Source: Deltaproteobacteria bacterium (lineage in GTDB: Bacteria > Desulfobacterota > Deferrisomatia > Deferrisomatales > JACRMM01). From it: 50,431 bases of DNA. Shown piece by piece: positions 16,784-25,211 of this stretch. Positions within the stretch are counted from its first letter, which is position 1. Each line of letters begins with the position of its first letter. The stretch lies in contig JACRMM010000062.1 in NCBI GenBank assembly GCA_016214985.1, positions 1-50,431 of the forward strand, read 5' to 3'. The notes under the pieces were generated by a model. It made no database searches and was not told the DNA's origin. It worked only from the letters and a program-made list of their open reading frames with translations. The position numbers were made by a program, and so were the translations under genes.

Positions 16784-17587
16784 TCAGTTCATTACCATCC
16801 CGCCCGAGACGCTCAGGTTCTGCCCGGTGACGTAGCTGCCGAGGTCGGAGGCGAGGAAGGCGACCATGTAGGCTACCTCCTCGGGCTCGCCATACCGGCG
16901 CAAGGGGATCGACTTCTTGATCTTCTCGAGCTTCTCGATGGGCATTCGGCTCGCCCCGCTGCGGTCCTCGATCTCCTGGATCCCCAGGGAGACGCAGTTC
17001 ACCGTGATCGCGTGGCGGGCGAGCTCGACCGCCAGGCACCGGGAGAAAGCGGCCACGGCAGCCTTCGCCGCCGCATAGGCCGACATTCCCGGGGTTCCGA
17101 CTCGGGCCGCCTCCGACGAAATGTGGACGATTCGGCCGGAGCCCTGGGCGATCATCTGCGGAATCACCGCCTGGGACCACGCCATCGTCCGTTCGACGAT
17201 GTTCTCGTACTGCTGTCGCCACTCTCCGACGCTCTGGTCCTGGAAGGGCTTCAGGTGAGGCACGAACTCCAGGAGCCCGATGTCGGTGACGAGCACGTCC
17301 AGTCTCCCGTGGGCGCGGACGACCTCCGAAACGCACCGCCCGATCTCCGCCAAGTCGTTCGGGTCCACGGTGCGGGCCGCGACCTCTGCACCGAGGGCCG
17401 CTCTCACCGCCTCCTGAACGTCCCGCGTGATCTTGTCGCTCGTGTCGACGAGTTGAACGGCAGCACCCTCGATCAGGAAGATCTTCGCCATTTCGGCCGG
17501 AATGCAGACGCCGGATCGCTGGGAGGCGATCAGGACGACTTTGCCCGCCAGACCATTGTTCCTGAGGGAGCCCACCATCGGCGCCAT
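16784..17587 (-). CDS. short-chain dehydrogenase/reductase
   Basis: A 267-residue SDR. The catalytic serine and the YxxxK pair are present (HISSEAARVGTPGMSAYAAAKAA), as are ITVNCVSLG and the C-terminal LASDLGSYVTGQNLSVSGG block. The N-terminal cofactor loop is degenerate: SQRSGVCIPAEMA stands where TGxxxGIG is expected, and VTDIG replaces the usual NNAG. The protein may therefore bind cofactor atypically or have lost activity. First gene of the six-gene minus operon; the start at 17587 follows GTGGGGAAGG, and a sigma-54 promoter lies 84 bp upstream. In context it could oxidise a 3-hydroxyacyl-CoA or cyclic hydroxyacyl-CoA intermediate, which is inference. Confidence 0.85.
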   Translation of the reverse strand: MAPMVGSLRNNGLAGKVVLIASQRSGVCIPAEMAKIFLIEGAAVQLVDTSDKITRDVQEAVRAALGAEVAARTVDPNDLAEIGRCVSEVVRAHGRLDVLVTDIGLLEFVPHLKPFQDQSVGEWRQQYENIVERTMAWSQAVIPQMIAQGSGRIVHISSEAARVGTPGMSAYAAAKAAVAAFSRCLAVELARHAITVNCVSLGIQEIEDRSGASRMPIEKLEKIKKSIPLRRYGEPEEVAYMVAFLASDLGSYVTGQNLSVSGGMVMN

Positions 17588-17670
17588 CCTTCCCCACTCT
17601 CGGCCGGACCCGCGACAGACGGCCCGCGCGGCCCCGGCTCCGCACAGCTCATCGAGACCTCGTTAGAAGA

Positions 17671-17686
17671 GCAAACCCCATACCCG
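17671..17686 (-). promoter_or_regulatory. sigma-54 (-24/-12) promoter of the six-gene minus operon
   Basis: The minus strand reads CGGGTATGGGGTTTGC followed by T. This matches TGGYAYG-N4-TTGCT except for the first base, with GG (17684-17683) and GC (17672-17671) exactly 10 nt apart. Predicted start of transcription is near 17659, about 70 nt before the SDR start codon. Confidence 0.6.
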
Positions 17687-17839
17687 CTGGCGAAGCGCCG
17701 CGCAGGCGGTAGGCTCTTTCGCGCAGTTTCGGTTCTCTTCCCGCGGGGGGACGTTCCCTCTGGCCGGCCATGCACTCTATCGTTTGCGCCTGGCGTCCCG
17801 AGATTGTCCGTGCCGCTGTATCGTCCGAGGACACCGAGG

Positions 17840-17868
17840 TGTGCTGGTTCGAGACAGTGTTCTGAACC
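17840..17868. promoter_or_regulatory. candidate activator site between SDR operon and sigma-54 regulator 1
   Basis: Positions 17840-17856 (TGTGCTGGTTCGAGACA) share the right half TTCGRGACA with the candidate enhancer sites at 4076-4092 and 42402-42418. Overlapping it, 17846-17868 forms a longer imperfect inverted repeat (GGTTC...GAACC around ACA-G-TGT, 8 of 11 pairs matching). The site is about 155 bp upstream of the -24 element for the minus operon and 206 bp upstream of the regulator start, so it could serve both activation and autoregulation. Confidence 0.4.
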
Positions 17869-18073
17869 ATGGGGGCCGCGCTCGAACGTCGGCCTGCCCA
17901 GGCGAAAGCCCGTGAAGAAGGGGATGGAGGCCGAACAGAAAATAGTCCGCAAGAGCTGGGGTTTTGCTTTCAGGCGACCAGAACTTGCGCGATGTGGCGG
18001 GGGTCCGTATCCTTAAACGATGTTTAGAAGTCGATAGGATCGCACGGAATGCAGTGTGCCTGAGGAGCGCTGG

Positions 18074-20038
18074 ATGGCCAGCTCGATCGACGATAACCTC
18101 TATCTCTCCTGTCCCAAGGACCGCCAAAGGGCCTACAAGCTCTGGGAGCGGTTCCAGACGGCGGACCACCCGGGGGAACGGTTGGCGGGTCCCTACGAAA
18201 GGATGCTCTACCAGGAGTGGGCGCGCTGCAGGAAATTCGGCGTCGATCCCTCGATGCGCCAGGGCCACGTGCTATCGGCGGCCGAGTTCGAAGCACTCCA
18301 GCAGGACAAGTCGTTTCTCCTCGAAAAGGCAAAGCCCTCTCTGGACAAGATCTCAGAGCTCCTTCGGGGTGTGCCCGGGATCGTGATCTTCACGGACGAG
18401 CAAGGGACCATCCTCTACATCGTCGGGGACGTCCGGGTCCGCACCACGGCGGCAGAAGCCTCCAAGATCGTCGAGGGATCGCGGTGGCTCGAATCCCTCG
18501 CTGGAACGAACGGGATCGGAACGGCCATCGCCAGGAGGTCGCCCGTCCACGTCTTCTCCACCGAGCACTTTTGCGAGGGCTGGCATCGATGGACGTGCGC
18601 CGCCTCGCCGATCATCGAGCCGGGGACGAACAAGCTTCTGGGGGTCGTGGACTTTACGACGCTCGACAAGGATTACCGGGAAGACGCAGTCGCCCTCACG
18701 CACTCTCTCGCCCGGAGCATCTGCGCCGAACTCCTCCTCCAGCTGGAGGTCGAGAGGATGCAGCTCGTACATGGGTTCAGCGTTTACTCCAGCCGCTACC
18801 CTTCCGACGAGATCACGGTCGTCGACCGGCTGAACCGGGTGGTCCGCAGCAGCGGCGTAGCCCGGGCGACAGAGAAGGACCTGGCCTGCGGAGGAGAAGA
18901 CGAACGGGGCGGTGAAGAGGAGAAGATCGATGTCTGCATCTCCGGCTCGGAGGGCCCGATCGGGAGACTCCTCCTGCGCAGGCGCAAGGACCTGCCGCTG
19001 CGCTTTTCAGGCCGGGCCGTTGCGGGTGGAGCGGTGGCGTTCGGAGAGTTCGTGTCTCGGAACCCCGGCGTCAAGCGGATCATGGAGCGGGTCGACAAGA
19101 TCATCCCCACGGCGCTCAACGTCCTCCTTGTCGGGGAGACCGGCACGGGGAAGGAGCTCGTCAGCCGCTACATTCACGAACAGAGCCCCCGCAGGTCGGC
19201 GCCGTTCGTGGCTGTAAACTGCGGCATGATCAGCCGAGAGCTCTTCGAGAGCACCTTCTTCGGGTACGAGCGGGGGGCCTTTACGGGTGCGGACACCCGG
19301 GGAAAGAAGGGCCTGTTCGAGGCTGCGCGGGGCGGCACCCTCTTCCTGGATGAGATCGGCGAGCTGCCCACGGAGATCCAGGCGGGGCTCTTGAGGGTGC
19401 TCGAAACGGGAAGGTTCCGGCGGGTAAGCTCCTCAAAGGAGCTCGAGGCGGACTGCAGGATCATCGCGGCCACCAATCGCGATCTCCTGGAAGAGATGAA
19501 ACACGGGTCCTTCCGCTCGGATCTCTACTATCGCCTGAGCGTCGCTACCTTCGTTCTCCCGCCGCTGCGCGAGCGACTCGACGACGTTCCGATCCTCATC
19601 GACCACATCGCCGCCAACTTCTGCAGGAAGAACTCGCTGCGTGCCCCCAGCTTCACCGAGCAGGCAGTGGATGCCCTCGTCCGATATCCGTGGCCAGGAA
19701 ACGTCCGTGAGCTGAGGAACGTCCTGGAGTCTACGATCATCTGCGCCGGCGACCCGGTCGACGTCTACGACCTCCCCGATCAACTCCTCGGGAGCCTGGC
19801 GGAAACCACAGCCCACCCCCTTCCGGAGCCCGCTACGCCCGAGGAACTCGCCGCCGTCTCCTCCGATCCAGACCTCAGCATGCGCGCCCAGGAGCGTAGG
19901 CTCCTCGTATGCGCCCTTGCCAAGTACGGGAACGTGTGCCACGTGGCCAAGGCCGTCGGGGTCTCCCGGTCGAAGCTGTACCGGATGTTCAAGGCTTTCG
20001 ACATTGACCACACGCGCTACCTCTCCGAGGGGCGTTGA
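18074..20038 (+). CDS. sigma-54-dependent transcriptional activator 1 (AcoR-like, GAF-AAA-Fis)
   Basis: A 654-residue enhancer-binding protein. The N-terminal 230 residues carry a GAF-type sensor as in AcoR-like regulators (VPGIVIFTDEQGTILYIVGD, GTNGIGTAIA, EHFCEGWHRWTCAASPI). The central AAA+ domain has Walker A GETGTGKEL (about 353), the sigma-54 contact motif GAFTGA (about 400), Walker B GGTLFLDEIGEL and PWPGNVRELRNVL. A Fis-type helix-turn-helix closes the protein (NVCHVAKAVGVSRSKLYRMF). The start at 18074 is chosen because GAGGAG lies 7 nt upstream, rather than GTG 18056. No receiver domain is present, so it should respond to a ligand. It is divergent from the SDR operon, which has a sigma-54 promoter, and is close in sequence to the regulator at 45548-47584. 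Confidence 0.95.
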   Translation: MASSIDDNLYLSCPKDRQRAYKLWERFQTADHPGERLAGPYERMLYQEWARCRKFGVDPSMRQGHVLSAAEFEALQQDKSFLLEKAKPSLDKISELLRGVPGIVIFTDEQGTILYIVGDVRVRTTAAEASKIVEGSRWLESLAGTNGIGTAIARRSPVHVFSTEHFCEGWHRWTCAASPIIEPGTNKLLGVVDFTTLDKDYREDAVALTHSLARSICAELLLQLEVERMQLVHGFSVYSSRYPSDEITVVDRLNRVVRSSGVARATEKDLACGGEDERGGEEEKIDVCISGSEGPIGRLLLRRRKDLPLRFSGRAVAGGAVAFGEFVSRNPGVKRIMERVDKIIPTALNVLLVGETGTGKELVSRYIHEQSPRRSAPFVAVNCGMISRELFESTFFGYERGAFTGADTRGKKGLFEAARGGTLFLDEIGELPTEIQAGLLRVLETGRFRRVSSSKELEADCRIIAATNRDLLEEMKHGSFRSDLYYRLSVATFVLPPLRERLDDVPILIDHIAANFCRKNSLRAPSFTEQAVDALVRYPWPGNVRELRNVLESTIICAGDPVDVYDLPDQLLGSLAETTAHPLPEPATPEELAAVSSDPDLSMRAQERRLLVCALAKYGNVCHVAKAVGVSRSKLYRMFKAFDIDHTRYLSEGR

Positions 20039-20346
20039 CTGCCGGCTTCTTCTTGCAACGCAACCCACGGCACCGTTTCCAGCCGTTTCTCCTTTGGGCG
20101 TAACCGGCCGGCCGCGGGGTCCCCTCCGGCGCCGCAGGATCCCTGGAATTCCCGCCTCTCGCTGACGGTCAGGCGAGGGGTCCGAGGCGTACTGCCTTCG
20201 AGAGCGGTGTGGCAATGCCGCCTGCGGCGGCCTCCGGGGATCCCCCCGGCCGGCCAGGCGCGCTTGACCGGTCGCACCCTTCTCCTTCGCGGCTCCTCGG
20301 GAGTGGAGCCCGCTGCTTGGAACGTGCCGGCGGGAGGTGCGGCGCA
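20039..20346. other. intergenic region upstream of the ATP-grasp gene
   Basis: About 300 bases without a supportable gene. It contains GC-rich inverted repeats, for example around CCGGGGATCC at about 20236, but no clear terminator and no copy of the TCGGGACA half-site. The only regulatory element I can support is the -24/-12 sequence immediately downstream. Confidence 0.4.
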
Positions 20347-20362
20347 TTGGCTTGATGCTTGC
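20347..20362 (+). promoter_or_regulatory. possible sigma-54 promoter of the ATP-grasp/radical-SAM genes
   Basis: TGGCTTGATGCTTGCT keeps the invariant GG (20348-20349) and GC (20360-20361) with 10-nt spacing and a good TTGCT -12 box. The -24 box is TGGCTTG instead of TGGCACG. Transcription would begin near 20373, 41 nt before the start codon at 20414. No enhancer half-site was found nearby, so this is weaker than the other four. Confidence 0.4.
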
Positions 20363-20413
20363 TTCTCCCACGACGAGCGCGCGGACGACTCTTCGCAGCC
20401 CGGGAAGGAGCGC

Positions 20414-21550
20414 ATGAAGAAGGCTCTGATCCTCGGAACCCTCACCCCGCAAGCGGACGCGGTCCGGTGCCTGAAAGAGTTGGGCTGGTGGGTGATCGTG
20501 TGCGGTCGCTACCCCGGCGGGCCTGGTTTCGCGGTCGCGGATCAGTTCGAGGCGGTGCCCGTCAACGACGCCGGCGCGGTGGAGGAGTTGGCTCGCCGAG
20601 AGCGAGTCGACCTCGTCTGCTCGGTCGGCTCGGACAAAGCCATGCCGACCGTGGCTTGCGTAGCCCGAAATCTGGGTTTGCGGACCCTGGTATCGGTCGA
20701 GACAGCTCGCCTGGCCCGGGACAAGGGTTTGCTTCGGGGTTTCCTCGACGCACAAGGCATCAGCCCGATCCGGCACCGAAGGATCTCCTCGGCGTCGGAA
20801 GCGCGCGGGTGGGACCGCTTTCCCGCTATGGTGAAGCCGGTAGACAGCTCCGGGCAGAGGGGGGTTTCACGGGCGACGACGCTGGAGGAGTTGGAGAGAG
20901 GGCTCGAGCGCGCCCTCGGCTTCTCCTCGAGCGGCGAGGCGATCGTCGAAGAGTACATCGAAGGTCCCGAGATCTCGGCGAATGCGTGGGTCACCGAGAC
21001 CTCGCTCGCGTTCTGTGCCATTTCGGACCGCCTGGTGGTCGAGGGGGTTCCCGGAGGAATTCCGAGAGGCCATCGCCTGCCCAGCCGAAACTGCTCCGAC
21101 GCGGCGGCGCTCGAGGTTCGCGCGCTGGTAGAGCGGTGCATCCGGGTCCTTGGAATCGAGAACGGTCCCGTCTACTTCCAGATGAAGCTCTCGCCCGAAG
21201 GCCCGAAGATCCTCGAGATCGCCCCCCGCCTGGACGGCTGTCACCTCTGGCGCCTGATCCGGATGACGTACGGGGTCGATCTGCTGGAGGCGAGCGTCCG
21301 ACTCCTCGCCGGCGAGAAGCCTCACGATCTGAACGCCGGTGGCGGAGGGGTGCCCAAGAACCTCACGTTCCTCCGGAGCCGCCCCGGGGTGGTCTTCCGG
21401 CGCAGAGACCACCCGCTCCCTCAGACCGTCGACTACGTCGACTACGATTACGCGGAGGGAGAAGTCGTCCAGCCGGTGAACGGCTTCCTGGAGAGGGTTG
21501 GCTACTGCATCGGACCGGCGGCGAACGAGTTCGGCGAGGCGTCCCGATGA
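20414..21550 (+). CDS. ATP-grasp enzyme (carboxylate-amine ligase type)
   Basis: A 378-residue ATP-grasp protein. After an N-terminal pre-ATP domain (KKALILGTLTPQADAVRCLKELG, then LVCSVGSDKAMPT) it shows the ATP-binding lysine in FPAMVKPVDSSGQRGV, the hinge IVEEYIEGPEISANAWV, and metal ligands in YFQMKLSPEGPKILEIAPRL. Such enzymes join a carboxylate to an amine or thiol through an acyl phosphate. Start ATG 20414 follows GGGAAGGAGCGC, and the frame open from 20207 has no earlier similarity. The stop overlaps the start of the radical-SAM gene (ATGA, 21547-21550), so the two are translationally coupled and probably act in one pathway. The substrate is not known; peptide-like or amino-acid ligation is likely. 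Confidence 0.85.
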   Translation: MKKALILGTLTPQADAVRCLKELGWWVIVCGRYPGGPGFAVADQFEAVPVNDAGAVEELARRERVDLVCSVGSDKAMPTVACVARNLGLRTLVSVETARLARDKGLLRGFLDAQGISPIRHRRISSASEARGWDRFPAMVKPVDSSGQRGVSRATTLEELERGLERALGFSSSGEAIVEEYIEGPEISANAWVTETSLAFCAISDRLVVEGVPGGIPRGHRLPSRNCSDAAALEVRALVERCIRVLGIENGPVYFQMKLSPEGPKILEIAPRLDGCHLWRLIRMTYGVDLLEASVRLLAGEKPHDLNAGGGGVPKNLTFLRSRPGVVFRRRDHPLPQTVDYVDYDYAEGEVVQPVNGFLERVGYCIGPAANEFGEASR

Positions 21551-24500
21551 ACCCCGCGCGCCTCCCCGACCCGCAGGAAGCCCGGCCGGGCGGAGTGCCC
21601 CCAGCACTCCTCGCTCGGGCCCTCCAACTCGGCCGGGAAGGACCTCTTCACGACTCGATCCGGCTTCTGAAGGAAATTCTGGCCCGGAGCCCCGGAGAAC
21701 ACGCCGCGGCCGCCATGCTGGCCGACGTCCTGGCGCGTCTCGGCCGGTACGAGCAAGCCGCGGTCGTCCTGGAAGAGGCGATCCGGGCGGGCGGAGAGCG
21801 CGCGGCTCGCGCCCTCGGGGGCCAGCTTGCGGAGCTGGGCGAAGTGCGACGGGACTTGGAGCGTGTCGCCGAGGGCCGGTGGCGTCCCGAAGGCTTCCTC
21901 AGTGAGGCCATCGTGCCGGACGGGGAGGGTGGCTACCTCGTCGACAGTCTGGGGTTTCCGGGCCAGTGGGAGGTGGAGTCGGCAAAGCCCGGCCGTCTTG
22001 CGCCGGGCGCGTGGCTGCGGCTCATGAAGTCCCTTGCCCACTGCGTCGGCGAGCTGCCGGTGAGGCGCGCCGGCCGAGGGCCGTTGCTTCCCGAGGGCGT
22101 GATCCGCGTGGGGAACGCGGCGTCGGACGCGACGCTGACTCTGGTGCCTCGAGGGGCTGGCGCGGGCATCTCCCTCGAGGTCGGGGAGGAATTTCTCCGT
22201 CTGCCCCGGGTCGTCCAGCGTCAGCGTCTTGCCCGGCTGCTGGAGCAGGCTTCCGCCACCCTCGCTCCGCCTGGCGTTGCGGTCGGAGCCCCTGGTTCTT
22301 TCCCTGCCCTGTCGTCGGGCGCGCCCCGCGTCCTCCTCGTCTCGCTGAGCCTCGCGTCGGATTACGGCATCCAGGTCCTCCGGGACCGGCTGCGGGATCG
22401 GGGAACCGCGGCCGAGTGCCTCTTCGTGCGCGACCTAGGGATGCTCCGAGAGTACCTCGCGCTCGCCGCTGGGATGCCGGCGTTCGGGGGAGCACCCCCC
22501 CACCTCGTCGCGGTGTCGGTCATCGATGCCGTGCTCGAGGCGGCAAACCTCACCCTGGAGGGGCTCCGCGCCGTCCTTCCGGACGCGTGGACGGTCATCG
22601 GCGGCCCGAGCTCGCAAACCCCGGAGCAGCTGGCGTGCCTGCTGCCTGCCTTCGACGTGCTCCTGCGGGGCGACGCCGACGAATCCCTGCCCGAGCTCGC
22701 GAGGGTTCTCGGCAGCCGGCCGCGTTCCGAAGGCCTCACCCCCGGCCAGAGGGACGCGCTTCGGCGGTGGGCGGGCGGGATCGTCGTCCAGACCCCTGCG
22801 TGGATCCTCGTGAAGGACCTCTCCCAGACGCCGGTTCCCGGCGCGTACCACCTGCCCCATCCCGAAGGGAAGCGGACCATCTCCTATTGGCAGACGTCCC
22901 GCGGCTGTCCCTACGACTGCCGCTTCTGCTACGGCTGGTCGGGTAAACGCTACCGGGTGGTCGTGCCCTGGAGGGAGACCGAGGAGGAGAGGCGCGGTCC
23001 GCTCGACCGGCGGAGCGCGCGAGCCATGGTGGAGTGGCTCGTCCGGCGCCTGGCGGACGAGCTCGACGCCGAGCCTTCTGAGCTGGAGGGGCAGCTCGCC
23101 GCTGCCGCCCGAGTGGGCGAACCCCTCGTCTTTCCGGGCCTTCCCGAGTCTATCTTCATCGTCATCGAGGACGACGACTTTCTGATCCGGCGAGAGCGGG
23201 TGCGGGAGTTCAAGGAGCAGGCGACCGCTCTCGGGCTCCCGAAGTACTTCCACTTCTCGGCGATTACGAGCGTGCGGACCCTTTTTCGGGGAGGGGACGA
23301 CCTCGATGTCGAAGTGATCGGGTGGCTCAAGGGGCTCAACTTCCGGTCATTGGACCTCGGCTCCGACGGGCTCTGTCAGGCGGTGATCGACGAAAACCAG
23401 AAGGGGTACACGCTGGACCGCCACGTGATCCCTGCAAACGAATACCTCCAGAAGCAGGGGATCTTCGCCTTTAACAACACCATCGTGACGACCCCCTACA
23501 CGACTCTGCCGGAGTTCATCGAGACGCTGATCTACTACTCGGTCTGCCCCTACCCCATCAACACGGCCCTCGAGATCGGCATCATGGGGCACATCGGGAC
23601 GAGGTACACCAACGAGGACCTCGTCAACGCCCGGTTCGACTGGCGCGGAGCGGAGGGAGAGGACCGCGGACACTACCAGCTCCTCGACAACTACAGGGTT
23701 CCGCTTGGCTTCCCCGAGTACTCCCTCAACGACTCCGGGATGATCAGCTACGCAGACCCCACCGTGCGCGACCTGGTCCTCAAGTTTCCCCGGAGGCAGA
23801 TCTGGAAGTACTTCTCCGAGGGCGACCTGCCCACCGACGAGGTGGACCGAGTCGTCGAGGGGTGGAGGCGGCTCCCGGAGGGGCGGGAGGAGTTTTCGGC
23901 CCTCGGCGAGGCCCTGGCCCTCCTCCGGGAGCGGAACCCCTCCTGGGACGCGCTCTACGCGTTCGCTACGGTCAAGGAAGAGATGGATCTCCTCGACCTC
24001 GGATCTTTCCGGAAGTACTACCGGCTGCTCGTGGCGGACGAGGTTGCCTCGCAGACCTCCTTCCGGCAGGCCGCCGACGCGCGGTGGAGCGCTCAGCACG
24101 AGGAAGAGCAGGGTCGGCTCGAGCGGGCCGAGGCCGAGCTCCGTTCCCTCGTAGAGCGCCTGCCCTGGTACCCCCGGGCGCGCCGAGACCTGATCGGGCT
24201 CCTCGGGCGTGAAGGCAAGCTCGCCCAGGCCGTGGAACACTTCGTGGCCTACCAGAGGGTCGAGCCGGACCTCGCGTTCTGCTACCTCTTCATCGAGCAG
24301 CTGAGCTCGGCCCTCGGCGTCCGGGAGGCACGGGCGAAGCGCCGGGCGTGGTTCCACATCCCCCGCTACGACACGCTGAGCCCCTTCTGGTATCTGCTCG
24401 CTCGCCTGAAGGACTGCGTGGGTGGCCGATGCGCGGAGCCGTTCCGGCTGATCTCGGGCGGCCCGGCGGAGCTCGAGAACTTCTATCAGGTGATGGACCG

Positions 24501-24681
24501 TTGGTCGACGCCCTCCCTGGCGGAGGCCCTGCGCCGCGAAGCGGCGCTTCTCGAGGAGCGGCTTGGCGGCGGACCCCCGGGGCGGGTGACCGTCTGCGGC
24601 ATTCCGGTCGAGCTCGCGGAGGGCAATCGGCTCATCTTGGACTTGCGCCGCGTCCATCCCGCCGCGCCGGTGCTCGTCTGA
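21547..24681 (+). CDS. TPR / B12-binding / radical-SAM protein
   Basis: A 1044-residue multidomain enzyme. Residues about 15-110 form tetratricopeptide-like helices (ALQLGREGPLHDSIRLLKEILARSPGE). A cobalamin-binding Rossmann domain spans roughly 255-400 (VLLVSLSLASDYGIQVLRD ... WTVIGGPSSQTPEQ), without the DxHxxG lower-ligand motif, as is common in class B radical-SAM proteins. The radical-SAM core has the cluster motif C454-P-Y-D-C458-R-F-C461 in TSRGCPYDCRFCYGW. A second TPR-like segment lies near 850-920 (ERAEAELRSLVERLPWYPRARRD). It overlaps the ATP-grasp gene by 4 bp. Class B enzymes often methylate unreactive carbon or phosphorus or rearrange carbon skeletons. The substrate is unknown; the TPRs suggest a protein or carrier-bound substrate. 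Confidence 0.88.
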   Translation: MNPARLPDPQEARPGGVPPALLARALQLGREGPLHDSIRLLKEILARSPGEHAAAAMLADVLARLGRYEQAAVVLEEAIRAGGERAARALGGQLAELGEVRRDLERVAEGRWRPEGFLSEAIVPDGEGGYLVDSLGFPGQWEVESAKPGRLAPGAWLRLMKSLAHCVGELPVRRAGRGPLLPEGVIRVGNAASDATLTLVPRGAGAGISLEVGEEFLRLPRVVQRQRLARLLEQASATLAPPGVAVGAPGSFPALSSGAPRVLLVSLSLASDYGIQVLRDRLRDRGTAAECLFVRDLGMLREYLALAAGMPAFGGAPPHLVAVSVIDAVLEAANLTLEGLRAVLPDAWTVIGGPSSQTPEQLACLLPAFDVLLRGDADESLPELARVLGSRPRSEGLTPGQRDALRRWAGGIVVQTPAWILVKDLSQTPVPGAYHLPHPEGKRTISYWQTSRGCPYDCRFCYGWSGKRYRVVVPWRETEEERRGPLDRRSARAMVEWLVRRLADELDAEPSELEGQLAAAARVGEPLVFPGLPESIFIVIEDDDFLIRRERVREFKEQATALGLPKYFHFSAITSVRTLFRGGDDLDVEVIGWLKGLNFRSLDLGSDGLCQAVIDENQKGYTLDRHVIPANEYLQKQGIFAFNNTIVTTPYTTLPEFIETLIYYSVCPYPINTALEIGIMGHIGTRYTNEDLVNARFDWRGAEGEDRGHYQLLDNYRVPLGFPEYSLNDSGMISYADPTVRDLVLKFPRRQIWKYFSEGDLPTDEVDRVVEGWRRLPEGREEFSALGEALALLRERNPSWDALYAFATVKEEMDLLDLGSFRKYYRLLVADEVASQTSFRQAADARWSAQHEEEQGRLERAEAELRSLVERLPWYPRARRDLIGLLGREGKLAQAVEHFVAYQRVEPDLAFCYLFIEQLSSALGVREARAKRRAWFHIPRYDTLSPFWYLLARLKDCVGGRCAEPFRLISGGPAELENFYQVMDRWSTPSLAEALRREAALLEERLGGGPPGRVTVCGIPVELAEGNRLILDLRRVHPAAPVLV

Positions 24682-24729
24682 GCGCGAGCGGAACTCCGCA
24701 ATCGCGCCTCGAAGCGCGAAGGAGGAACG

Positions 24730-25158
24730 ATGTTCAATGACCACATGGCTCACCCCCGCCACTTCGGCAGCATCCCCGACCCGGACGCCAGAGGCCGGGT
24801 CTTCAATCCCCTCTGCGGCGACAACCTGGAGATGACCCTTCGGGTGCAGGACGGGGTCATCGTCGAGCTGAAGTTTCAGACGTACTCGTGTGGAGTGGCG
24901 GTCGCGACGTGCAGCCTCCTGGCTGAGAAAGTTGCCGGGCTTCGGGTGGAGGAAGCCGAACGCCTGGGCCACGGGGACCTCGTCGCGGAGATGGGCGCCC
25001 TGCCGGCCGACAAGGTTCATTGCCCCAACCTGGCCTTCTCGGGTCTGAAGGCCGTGCTGCGGGACTTCCGCGAGAGGGAGGCGGGCAAGGCGGACCCGCA
25101 CGGCGTCCTCGCGTACGAGATCCACCCACATACTGCCTCACCGGGAGAAAGGCCGTAG
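24730..25158 (+). CDS. IscU/NifU N-terminal-type iron-sulfur scaffold protein
   Basis: A 142-residue NifU_N/IscU family protein. The three scaffold cysteines are in place: NPLCGDN (about residue 34), YSCGVAVATCS (about 54) and KVHCPNLAFSGLK (about 98). The C-terminus extends about 20 residues past the usual end. The start ATG 24730 follows GAAGGAGGAACG, 48 bp after the radical-SAM gene. It would transiently assemble a [2Fe-2S] or [4Fe-4S] cluster. No cysteine desulfurase is in the window, so it must draw sulfur from elsewhere. Position between a radical-SAM enzyme and a rubrerythrin-domain protein suggests a local cluster-supply role for the [4Fe-4S] enzymes of this region, which is inference. 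Confidence 0.88.
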   Translation: MFNDHMAHPRHFGSIPDPDARGRVFNPLCGDNLEMTLRVQDGVIVELKFQTYSCGVAVATCSLLAEKVAGLRVEEAERLGHGDLVAEMGALPADKVHCPNLAFSGLKAVLRDFREREAGKADPHGVLAYEIHPHTASPGERP

Positions 25159-25211
25159 ACTCCCCGGGAGGTCTCAGCGAAGCGTGGCGGACGAGCCAGA
25201 AGGAGACAGCG

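Noticed and set aside
20359..21546. N-terminal 396 codons of the open frame leading into the radical-SAM gene
   Set aside because: Out of frame with, and overlapping, the real ATP-grasp gene. The radical-SAM gene starts at the ATGA overlap at 21547.
23347..25131. 594-codon minus-strand frame
   Set aside because: Antisense to the radical-SAM and NifU-like genes, low-complexity composition, no motif.
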